9,847 nt of DNA from Candidatus Kapaibacterium sp. (GTDB lineage Bacteria > Bacteroidota > Ignavibacteria > Kapaibacteriales > UBA2268), in assembly GCA_027858275.1 (NCBI GenBank), contig JAQIDA010000180.1, forward strand, positions 1 through 9,847. The letters are read 5' to 3'. The position numbers and the translations under genes are program-made. Positions 1 to 6,020 of the stretch are shown here, piece by piece. The notes under the pieces are model-generated. The model had not been told where the DNA came from. It was given only the letters and a program-made list of their open reading frames with translations, and did not search any database. Position 1 is the stretch's first letter. Every line of letters starts with the position of its first letter.

Positions 1-128
1 TGATAGTTAAGTATTAAATCAGCATGATCGTTTTTTCCAGTTTCGAAGATGTCTTTACTTGAGTATATGCAACAAGAATTTAGAAGAATACTCACTAATG
101 ATGTTATCAACAATGTTAGTTTTTTCAT
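1..128 (-). CDS. Probable lipoprotein, N-terminal part (runs off left edge)
   Basis: The minus strand opens with ATG at 128-126 and stays open for 42 codons to the window edge, so the C-terminal part lies outside. The product begins MKKLTLLITSLVSILLNSCC. This is a short positively charged N-terminus, a hydrophobic stretch of about 14 residues (4-17) and a Cys pair at 19-20, so it reads like a type II (lipoprotein) signal peptide with Cys19 as the lipidated residue. The -2 Asn is less usual than Ala, Ser or Thr. A purine-rich AGAGAG lies about 6 nt upstream of the ATG as a plausible ribosome binding site. The gene follows the RNA methyltransferase on the same strand after a 154-bp gap with no visible terminator. 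Nothing downstream of the signal is long enough to assign a family. The call rests on the signal-peptide pattern, and function is unknown. Confidence 0.6.
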   Translation of the reverse strand, partial: MKKLTLLITSLVSILLNSCCIYSSKDIFETGKNDHADLILNY

Positions 129-282
129 TTTTTCTCTCTTGAATTATATGTATTTGATTAATTTTACCTGTAACTCCAAAGCAGTTTTAGGAGATTTGTT
201 CTGTAGTGTATATTGATTGATGTTGCAAAAGTTCAGACTAAAATTTAATAAATCTTCTGAATCTAACTCAATACCTATACCC
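129..282. other. AT-rich intergenic spacer
   Basis: These 154 bp lie between the stop of the RNA methyltransferase and the start of the lipoprotein, both on the minus strand. No hairpin with a T-run is visible, so readthrough from the methyltransferase gene is possible. A TATAAT on the minus strand lies only about 15 nt before the lipoprotein ATG, too close to leave room for a leader containing the ribosome binding site, so I do not call it a promoter. Confidence 0.4.
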
Positions 283-1056
283 TCACCCCCACAAAACCAC
301 AGCCGCCGCCGCCCCGACATTCAAAGAGGCCACTTTCTCGCTAATCGGAATAAACACCACAGCATCCGAGAGATCGAGAATCTCCTGATCCACCCCAGGG
401 CCTTCGCTGCCGAAGATAATGCAGTGCTTTTCCGGGAAATTATACTCTTTTAATGAGGTCGCATCATCAGTTAGTTCCGCTGAGATTATGCTGTATCCGA
501 GTCGATTGCGGAGTTCGTTTAGGGTTGCGGGCAGATCGTCCGTGATGTGAATCTTTTGGAACATAACGCTGCCCATGGATACTCGAACTGCGCGCCTTAG
601 AAAGGGACTGCTCGTCTTGCGGTCGCATAAAATGGAATCCACTCCGAAAGCGGCGCAGTTGCGGACAATAGCACCCACATTTTCAGAATTTATTATGCCG
701 TTCATAATAACTATACGATTGCTCAGCTCATCGAGCCCCGTCTGTGCCGGCTGACGACCGACAGCCATCATCCCGCTGTGCAGGCGAAACCCCACCACGT
801 CCTTCATAAGAGCGCGGTCAGCATAAAAACGACTCTCATCAGGCACTTTCCTCGCATCCATCAACTCAGCATGCGCCTCATAAAACTCCGGCAAAGCAAA
901 GACAGACACAATCTCAATATCACTCCGAAGCAGCATCAAAGTAACTTTCTCACTCTCGACCACAAACACATTGTCCTCAGTATGCTTAGCCGGAGTGAAT
1001 CGCAAATTTTTATAATATTCTATGCGAGGATCGTTGAGGTCTGTAATTTTGATCAT
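283..1056 (-). CDS. TrmH/SpoU-family RNA 2'-O-ribose methyltransferase
   Basis: This 257-residue cytoplasmic enzyme is predicted to transfer a methyl group from S-adenosylmethionine to a ribose 2'-OH in tRNA or rRNA. The N-terminal ~95 residues resemble the SpoU substrate-binding domain (FVVES around 31-35). The C-terminal half is a SPOUT trefoil-knot domain with all three family motifs: motif 1 at 123-132 (N123, NVGAI, catalytic-type R132), motif 2 at 215-222 (FGSEGPGV), and motif 3 at 244-252 (SLNVGAAAA). The SPFLRRAVRVSMGSV segment at 149-163 is also typical. The protein ends shortly after motif 3, a little earlier than many relatives but with the knot complete. ATG at 1056 is the only sensible start; no clear Shine-Dalgarno precedes it. 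The exact substrate (tRNA Gm18, 23S rRNA or other) cannot be told from sequence alone. Confidence 0.95.
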   Translation of the reverse strand: MIKITDLNDPRIEYYKNLRFTPAKHTEDNVFVVESEKVTLMLLRSDIEIVSVFALPEFYEAHAELMDARKVPDESRFYADRALMKDVVGFRLHSGMMAVGRQPAQTGLDELSNRIVIMNGIINSENVGAIVRNCAAFGVDSILCDRKTSSPFLRRAVRVSMGSVMFQKIHITDDLPATLNELRNRLGYSIISAELTDDATSLKEYNFPEKHCIIFGSEGPGVDQEILDLSDAVVFIPISEKVASLNVGAAAAVVLWG

Positions 1057-1094
1057 GAGTGTTCGATTTTGTTGTTAATAATAAATCTTTTCTG

Positions 1095-1123
1095 ACTCCC
1101 CCTCCTTGGAAGAGGAGGGGAGT
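1095..1123. repeat. GC-rich imperfect palindrome with GGAA loop
   Basis: ACTCCCC (1095-1101) pairs with GGGGAGT (1117-1123). After a one-base bulge at 1102, TCCT (1103-1106) pairs with AGGA (1113-1116), closing near a GGAA loop. It lies between the pruA terminator and the trmH-like start, in an otherwise AT-rich gap. There is no T-run on either side, so it is not a standard terminator. It would fall in the 5' leader of the methyltransferase mRNA, or could be one copy of a dispersed intergenic palindrome. Only one copy is in this window. Confidence 0.5.
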
Positions 1124-1143
1124 AGGATTTGGAACAATATACT

Positions 1144-1182
1144 AAAAAAGCGGGGATTCCGAAAAACCCCCGCTTAAAAAAA
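1144..1182 (-). terminator. Rho-independent terminator of pruA
   Basis: Read on the minus strand, arms AAGCGGGG and CCCCGCTT (plus-strand 1148-1155 and 1168-1175) enclose a 12-nt loop, and the second arm ends in a run of six T (plus 1144-1149). It lies about 20 nt past the pruA stop. A smaller inverted repeat, GACCG-AAT-CGGTC (1189-1201), sits between the stop codon and this hairpin and may add to 3'-end structure. The T-run is on the minus-strand side, which fixes the direction. Confidence 0.9.
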
Positions 1183-1202
1183 ACTAAAGACCGAATCGGT
1201 CC

Positions 1203-2750
1203 CTATTTGAGTTTTGTTGTGCAAGATTTGCCCTGCAAGAACAAGGAGAGATAGTCACGACTACCGGCTTTAGAGTCCGTACCGCTCATGTTGAAGCCGC
1301 CGAAAGGTTGAACGTCAACAACTGCGCCTGTGCATTTTCTGTTCAAATAGAGGTTACCTACGTGGAATTCGTGTTTCGCGCGATCCAATTTCTGAAGATT
1401 TTCTGAATAAACAGCGCCTGTCAAACCATAGATAGTGTTGTTTGCGATATCGAGAGCGTTATCATAATCAGATGATTTGATAATAGCGAGAACCGGGCCG
1501 AATATTTCTTCCTGAGAAATGCGAGCCATCGGATCAATATCAGCGAAAACTGTCGGTTCGATATAATAACCGTTGAGGCCTTCTACTTTTTTGCCGCCGC
1601 AAATCAAGCGCCCTTCTTTTTTACCGATTTCGATATATTCGAGCATGCTGTCTTCTGCTGATTTGTTGATCACCGGACCCATACGGAAATTTTCATAAGG
1701 ATTACCAATTTTGATCTTAGCAACTTCAGCTTTAACTTTTTCGATAAATTCATCATATACTTTTTCGTCAACAATTACGCGTGAGCAAGCTGAGCATTTC
1801 TGACCCTGAAATCCGAAGGCAGATACTACTGCTCCTGTTGCTGCTGAATCGAGATCCGCTTCATGGTCGACAATAATGGAGTCTTTTCCGCCCATTTCAG
1901 CTATAACACGTTTGATCCAGATCTGACCGTCTGATTTTTCAGCTGCCAATTTGTTGACTCTGAGACCGACTTCCATCGAACCTGTGAAAGTGATGAAGCG
2001 AGTTTTTGGGTGCTGAACCATATAGTCACCTGCCTGTGCGCCGCTGGCTACGAAGAAGTTCAAAACGCCGTCAGGAAGGCCGACTTCGTGCATGATGTCC
2101 ACAAATAATTTTGCCATCATAGGAGTATCTGACGAAGGTTTCATAACAACTGTGTTACCTGTAGCAACGGCAGCTGAGCTGATACCAATCATGATAGCCC
2201 ATGGGAAGTTCCACGGCGGGATGCAAATACCAACACCAAGCGGAATATAGAAATATTCAATTTTTTCGCCGGGGTAAGGAGTCAAGGGCTGATTTTCGCT
2301 GTAACGAAGAGCTTCGCGTCCGTAGAATTCCAAGAAATCTATACCTTCGCAAGTGTCAGCGTCTGCTTCGAGAAAGCTTTTGCCGGCTTCTGAGATCATC
2401 CAAGCGTTAATTTCCAAGCGACGTTCTCTTATGATCTGAGCGGTGCGGAACAAATAATTTGCGCGTTCTTGCGCAGGAGTGAATTTCCATGTTTCAAAAG
2501 CTTTTGCAGCTGCCTGAATAGCAACCTCGGCGCCATCTTGTCCGCCTTTTTGGAAAACGCCGACAACTTCATCAGGATTTCCGGGGTTGATAGAAGTAGT
2601 TTTTCTTTCTGTGAAAACTTCTTTGCCGTTAATGATATTCGGATATTCTTTTCCGAACTGAGCGCGAACTTTATCAAGCGCGTCTTGTTGTTGTTTCAGA
2701 ATTTCGGGGTCTTCGAAATTCAAGTAGGTCATATTTGCGAACGGTGTCAT
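1203..2750 (-). CDS. pruA: L-glutamate gamma-semialdehyde (1-pyrroline-5-carboxylate) dehydrogenase
   Basis: This 515-residue NAD-dependent aldehyde dehydrogenase oxidises glutamate-5-semialdehyde, which is in equilibrium with P5C, to glutamate. It is the second step of proline catabolism and is also used in arginine/ornithine breakdown. Length and many blocks match the Bacillus RocA type: INPGNPDEVVG (54-64), AAAKAFETW (80-88), EFHVGNLYLNRKCTGA (461-476) and FGGFNMSGTDSKAG (483-496). Catalytic residues are present: Asn181 in PPWNF, the FTGS nucleotide-binding turn (255-258), Glu285 in AEMGGKD, and nucleophile Cys319 in GQKCS. There is no fused proline dehydrogenase domain, so this is a stand-alone enzyme and the proline dehydrogenase must be elsewhere. 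ATG at 2750 is supported by AGGA (2757-2760) six bases upstream; a second Met at residue 7 is a less likely start. The gene has its own terminator and a 266-bp upstream gap, so it is probably monocistronic. rocA is an equally valid name. Confidence 0.96.
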   Translation of the reverse strand: MTPFANMTYLNFEDPEILKQQQDALDKVRAQFGKEYPNIINGKEVFTERKTTSINPGNPDEVVGVFQKGGQDGAEVAIQAAAKAFETWKFTPAQERANYLFRTAQIIRERRLEINAWMISEAGKSFLEADADTCEGIDFLEFYGREALRYSENQPLTPYPGEKIEYFYIPLGVGICIPPWNFPWAIMIGISSAAVATGNTVVMKPSSDTPMMAKLFVDIMHEVGLPDGVLNFFVASGAQAGDYMVQHPKTRFITFTGSMEVGLRVNKLAAEKSDGQIWIKRVIAEMGGKDSIIVDHEADLDSAATGAVVSAFGFQGQKCSACSRVIVDEKVYDEFIEKVKAEVAKIKIGNPYENFRMGPVINKSAEDSMLEYIEIGKKEGRLICGGKKVEGLNGYYIEPTVFADIDPMARISQEEIFGPVLAIIKSSDYDNALDIANNTIYGLTGAVYSENLQKLDRAKHEFHVGNLYLNRKCTGAVVDVQPFGGFNMSGTDSKAGSRDYLSLFLQGKSCTTKLK

Positions 2751-3016
2751 TTTTTATCCTGTATTTAAAAGTTTAAAATAATTCTTTTTTTGCTTTTTTA
2801 TCATTATTCCGAGGCCGTCTGTTCGTCCTCCCTAACCAACTGATATCATTGATCTTACGTTTTGCAAAAAACAACAATAAATATTGCCTTAATCACTATT
2901 ACAAATTTACAAATAAACCGGGGAATTATTGGGATATTATTCTTGGGGGAAACTACAATTTTTCTGTCATCAAAATGACGACAAGATTTAATTCAAACAA
3001 TTAGTAATATCTAAAA
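2751..3016. other. Intergenic leader region upstream of pruA
   Basis: This AT-rich gap of 266 bp between the methyltransferase stop and the pruA start has no credible gene. It holds the pruA ribosome binding site AGGA at 2757-2760 and a small GC-rich stem in an AT-rich setting (GAGG/CCTC with inner CG/CG, 2811-2830). It also holds a perfect 5-bp inverted repeat GTCAT-CAAA-ATGAC (2966-2979) downstream of the methyltransferase gene, which lacks a T-run and so is at best a weak 3' structure. A TTGCAA-16 nt-TATCAG pair on the minus strand is a possible but weak pruA promoter. Confidence 0.35.
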
Positions 3017-3805
3017 TTAATAAAGAGGCTTCCGGATGACAACTCTTGTTTTATTTCCAAGCGGGAAAATACTGTATATCAGATTATTGACAGGTTTATA
3101 GGAGTAACTTTGGCGGTTGAGTATCTCAAATCCGGTCTTTTCGATGAGATATTTGAATGATTTGCGTGAAAATTCATTGCAATGCCCGGGTACGAAATTC
3201 TTTTTATACTTCTTTTTCGACAGTCCGATTTTTTGTTTTAGTCGTTGTGTCTTAAATTTGAAAGCGTTAATATTCGGGAACTCCAATAAGGCTATACCGC
3301 CGGGCATGAGAAGATTATTAATTTTATTTAAAGCGAATACCGAATCAGGCAGATGTTCTAATACATGACGTAATATGACGAAATCGAATTTCTTGTCGAA
3401 CAAATCATTGTCACTGAGGAAATTATCGACTTTAACATTAATACCAAGAGTTTCTTTTACTGATTTTGCTAAAAAGCCGGAAAGCTCCAGACCTTGTACG
3501 TCATGCCCGGAATTTTGGGCAAGAGAAAGAAGATATCCGTTCCCGCAACCTATTTCCAGAAAAGAACCTGAATTTCGAGCATATTTACTAAAATAATCAA
3601 AACTGATCTTCTGAGCTTTGTTGATTTTTGACTCAATATCAAAAGGATCATTGTAAACTTCTGCGTATTTTTCTTGATTCAGACCGCCGGAAAGATCATA
3701 ATTAACTAAGCCGCAATCAGCACAGAGATAAAACTTGTACTCATCGTTGTTTCCTTGAGTATAATGAAGTTTCAAATTATTGCCTTCGCAAAGCCTGCAT
3801 TCCAT
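3017..3805 (-). CDS. Class I SAM-dependent methyltransferase with N-terminal zinc ribbon
   Basis: This 262-residue protein has two parts. Residues 1-31 carry two CxxC knuckles (Cys3/Cys6 and Cys28/Cys31), expected to bind one zinc ion. Residues ~65-235 form a Methyltransf_23/11-type Rossmann fold: motif I LEIGCGNG at 83-90 for S-adenosylmethionine, an acidic residue at the end of strand 2 (Glu107 in LELS), the ILRHVLEHLPD block at 144-154, and PGG at 168-170. The late GHCNEFSRKSF segment (207-217) is typical of this subfamily. There is no signal peptide or membrane segment, so it is cytosolic. Relatives with this layout often act in sugar, lipopolysaccharide or secondary-metabolite methylation, but no neighbouring glycosyltransferase supports that, so the substrate is unknown. 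It lies 115 bp downstream of dxs on the same strand and might be read from the dxs promoter, though it could have its own. The start at 3805 has only a weak purine-rich AAAGA upstream. Confidence 0.9.
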   Translation of the reverse strand: MECRLCEGNNLKLHYTQGNNDEYKFYLCADCGLVNYDLSGGLNQEKYAEVYNDPFDIESKINKAQKISFDYFSKYARNSGSFLEIGCGNGYLLSLAQNSGHDVQGLELSGFLAKSVKETLGINVKVDNFLSDNDLFDKKFDFVILRHVLEHLPDSVFALNKINNLLMPGGIALLEFPNINAFKFKTQRLKQKIGLSKKKYKKNFVPGHCNEFSRKSFKYLIEKTGFEILNRQSYSYKPVNNLIYSIFPLGNKTRVVIRKPLY

Positions 3806-3920
3806 ATTGATTTCTTTCGATCTGTTTCAATGAGCTGAACATTAGTGTTCGACGAGTGATCAAACAGGTATCACCCCTGCCGTATTTAAGCAAATATTAT
3901 TTTGAATTTTTTCGGTTTAA
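3806..3920. other. Spacer between dxs and methyltransferase
   Basis: This 115-bp gap includes an inverted repeat GAACA-TTAG-TGTTC (3837-3850) and a GTGAT...ATCAC pair just beside it. Neither is followed by a T-run on the minus strand, so no clear terminator ends dxs, and co-transcription with the methyltransferase gene is possible. Confidence 0.3.
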
Positions 3921-5870
3921 TCAATGCGCCTGAACAATCTTCTCCGGCAACAACAATTCAGACTTTCCCAAGAAAGCCGCAATCCTTTTCGCGAGACCTT
4001 TGCCGTCAAGTTGAAGTTCTTCGAACAATTCTTCCTGAGTCCCCTGCCCGATAAATTCATCGGGGATTCCAATGATTTTCAGCCCGGCGCTTCTATTGTT
4101 CTGAGCTAAATGCTCGGCAACTGCTGCACCAAAACCACCGACAACACTGTTGTCCTCTAAAGTAACGATACTATCGAATTTCTCGCTGAGATGATCGATC
4201 ATAGAAACATCCACCGGTTTTATGAATCTGCCGTTGACCAATTCAACTGATATTCCTGCTTTTTCAAGAATAACAGACGCTTTTTCAGCTTCATTAACCA
4301 TTTTTCCAACGGCAAGAATCGCAATATCAGTTCCGATTCGGAGAGTTTCCGATTTGCCCAAAGGCAGATAATTCATTGGTCCAACCTTAACACCTACAGC
4401 AGCTCCTCTCGGATAGCGCAATGCTACAGGACCGTCAGTATAAGTGTAAATCGCTGAATAAAGCATGTCGCGAAGTTCCTGCCCATCTTTCGGGGCCATA
4501 ACAACCATATTTTGCATTGTACGCAAATAGCTGAGGTCTAAAACTCCATGGTGAGTAGGTCCGTCAGCGCCGACCAAGCCGGCTCTGTCAATCGCGAAAA
4601 CAACATGTAAATTTTGCAATGAACAATCATGGTTGATTTGATCATAAGCGCGTTGCAGGAAAGTTGAATATATAGCACAAACCGGAGTAACTCCTTGCAT
4701 TGCCATACCGGCAGCAAATGTCACGCCATGTTCTTCGGCAATCCCAACATCGAAATATCTGTCAGGGAATTTTTTTTCTACTTTGTCGAGTCCCGTACCG
4801 TCACTCATTGCGGCAGTAATACCTACCACTTTTGGATTTTTTTCTAAGATTTCCAGCATAGCATCCCCGAACACATCCTGATAATTCGGAGGAGCCGGTT
4901 TGTCTGCTTTCTTTTTGAAAGATTTGCCGGTTTCCACATCAATTACACCTATCGCGTGCAACTTATGCGAATCATTTTCAGCAGGAGCGTACCCCTTGCC
5001 CTTTTCGGAGATTACGTGTAGTAGAACCGGTCCTTTGATATCTTTGGTTAGCTTCAGAATACGGATCAATTGCGGCATCTTATGCGCGCTGATCGGGCCA
5101 AAATATTTAAATCCGAGAGCTTGGAACAAAACGCCGGGAGTGATAATTGCCTTTACTCCGCCCTCTAATCTGGAGGCAAGAGTTCTGATTCTGTCACCGA
5201 TATTGTCCATTTTACCAGTTATATCCCAAATATTACCGCGCAGTTTTTGAACAGTGGGAGAGGCATAAATCTCATTGAAATAATTTGAGAAAGCCGATAC
5301 ATTATTAGATATGGAAATATTATTATCATTTAGAATGACGGTAATATCGCGTTTTTGGAAACCGCAATTGTTCATAGCTTCATAGGCCATGCCGCCTGTC
5401 ATTGCACCGTCGCCAATTATTGACACTACACGATAATCTTCTTCGTTCAAATCTCGTGCAGCGGCTATTCCAAGAGCTGCCGAAATACTTGTGCTTGCAT
5501 GTCCGGCACCGAATACATCATATTCACTTTCAGCAGGTTTCAAGAATCCGGACAATCCGCCTTTTCTTCGAATTGTGTTTAGTCTGTCACGTCTTCCGGT
5601 TAAAATCTTATGAGGATACCCTTGATGACCAACATCATAAATCAACTTGTCAATAGGTGTGTTGTAGACATAATGCAATGCTACTGTCAACTCGACCATA
5701 CCGAGTCCGGCGCCGAAATGTCCGCCGATTTTGGAAATCGTATCAATCATATAGCAACGGACTTCGTCACTGACTGCCTGAAGCGATTTTTCCGGGATTT
5801 TTCGCAGGTCTGTAGGTGAATTTATATCAAACAAATATTTGTATGCGGATTTATTTATTTCTTTTGGCAT
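3921..5870 (-). CDS. dxs: 1-deoxy-D-xylulose-5-phosphate synthase
   Basis: This 649-residue thiamine-diphosphate enzyme condenses pyruvate and glyceraldehyde-3-phosphate to DXP and CO2. It is the entry step of the MEP isoprenoid pathway and also supplies thiamine and pyridoxal precursors. It has full family length with all three domains. His51 lies in the GGHFGAG loop and DVGHQGYPHKILTGRRD is at 79-95. The ThDP/Mg motif begins GDGAMTGG (153-160) and closes with NDN (181-183). The transketolase Pyr domain has the catalytic Glu379-Glu380-His381-Gly (EEHG), YSTFLQRAYDQ (401-411) and GADGPTHHG (434-442), and RYPRG (485-489) begins the C-terminal part. An oddity is the usually conserved GPxDGH segment, which reads GPISAH here (258-263): the His is kept but Asp-Gly is replaced by Ser-Ala. 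ATG at 5870 is preceded only by a weak GGA. It sits downstream of the OmpA-family gene's terminator, so it needs its own promoter. Confidence 0.97.
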   Translation of the reverse strand: MPKEINKSAYKYLFDINSPTDLRKIPEKSLQAVSDEVRCYMIDTISKIGGHFGAGLGMVELTVALHYVYNTPIDKLIYDVGHQGYPHKILTGRRDRLNTIRRKGGLSGFLKPAESEYDVFGAGHASTSISAALGIAAARDLNEEDYRVVSIIGDGAMTGGMAYEAMNNCGFQKRDITVILNDNNISISNNVSAFSNYFNEIYASPTVQKLRGNIWDITGKMDNIGDRIRTLASRLEGGVKAIITPGVLFQALGFKYFGPISAHKMPQLIRILKLTKDIKGPVLLHVISEKGKGYAPAENDSHKLHAIGVIDVETGKSFKKKADKPAPPNYQDVFGDAMLEILEKNPKVVGITAAMSDGTGLDKVEKKFPDRYFDVGIAEEHGVTFAAGMAMQGVTPVCAIYSTFLQRAYDQINHDCSLQNLHVVFAIDRAGLVGADGPTHHGVLDLSYLRTMQNMVVMAPKDGQELRDMLYSAIYTYTDGPVALRYPRGAAVGVKVGPMNYLPLGKSETLRIGTDIAILAVGKMVNEAEKASVILEKAGISVELVNGRFIKPVDVSMIDHLSEKFDSIVTLEDNSVVGGFGAAVAEHLAQNNRSAGLKIIGIPDEFIGQGTQEELFEELQLDGKGLAKRIAAFLGKSELLLPEKIVQAH

Positions 5871-5930
5871 TTCTGTCCGTTCAATCTTAATGTTATTATC
5901 ACTTTCTATATGACGATTTAACTCGAATTT

Positions 5931-5962
5931 AATCTAAATCTGGGCTATTTATTTTGTGCAAA
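5931..5962 (-). promoter_or_regulatory. Possible dxs promoter
   Basis: On the minus strand, directly past the terminator of the upstream gene, TTTGCAC (5956-5962) is followed about 19 nt later by TAGATT (5931-5936). This resembles either a weak sigma-70 pair or the TTG / TAnnTTTG-like spacing of Bacteroidota promoters. dxs must be transcribed from somewhere in this 90-bp gap, which makes the location plausible, but the match to either consensus is poor. Confidence 0.2.
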
Positions 5963-5999
5963 TAAAAAGGCAGCCGGCAATTGCTTGCTCGACCGCCTT
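5961..5999 (-). terminator. Rho-independent terminator of the OmpA-family gene
   Basis: On the minus strand AAGGCGGTCG pairs with CGGCTGCCTT (plus-strand 5990-5999 and 5967-5976): ten base pairs including two G-U pairs, a 13-nt loop, then TTTATTT. It begins about 20 nt past the stop codon of the OmpA-family gene, separating that gene from dxs. Confidence 0.88.
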
Positions 6000-6020
6000 G
6001 AATATTGCTTGTATTCTTGT

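Noticed and set aside
49..216. 55-codon plus-strand open frame starting MSLLEYMQQEF
   Set aside because: It has no ribosome binding site and is antisense to the better-supported lipoprotein start at 128.
217..453. 78-codon plus-strand frame at the 3' end of the RNA methyltransferase
   Set aside because: It overlaps conserved motifs 2 and 3 of the methyltransferase on the other strand; its composition (Pro, Arg and His runs) is that of a shadow frame.
2966..2979. GTCAT-CAAA-ATGAC as a terminator for the zinc-ribbon methyltransferase
   Set aside because: The stem is only 5 bp and no T-run follows on the minus strand.
3921..5870. Whether dxs might instead be a transketolase or a pyruvate dehydrogenase E1 relative
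   Set aside because: Motif order, full 649-residue length, and the DVGHQ, EEHG, YSTFLQRAYDQ and GADGPTHHG blocks are specific to Dxs.
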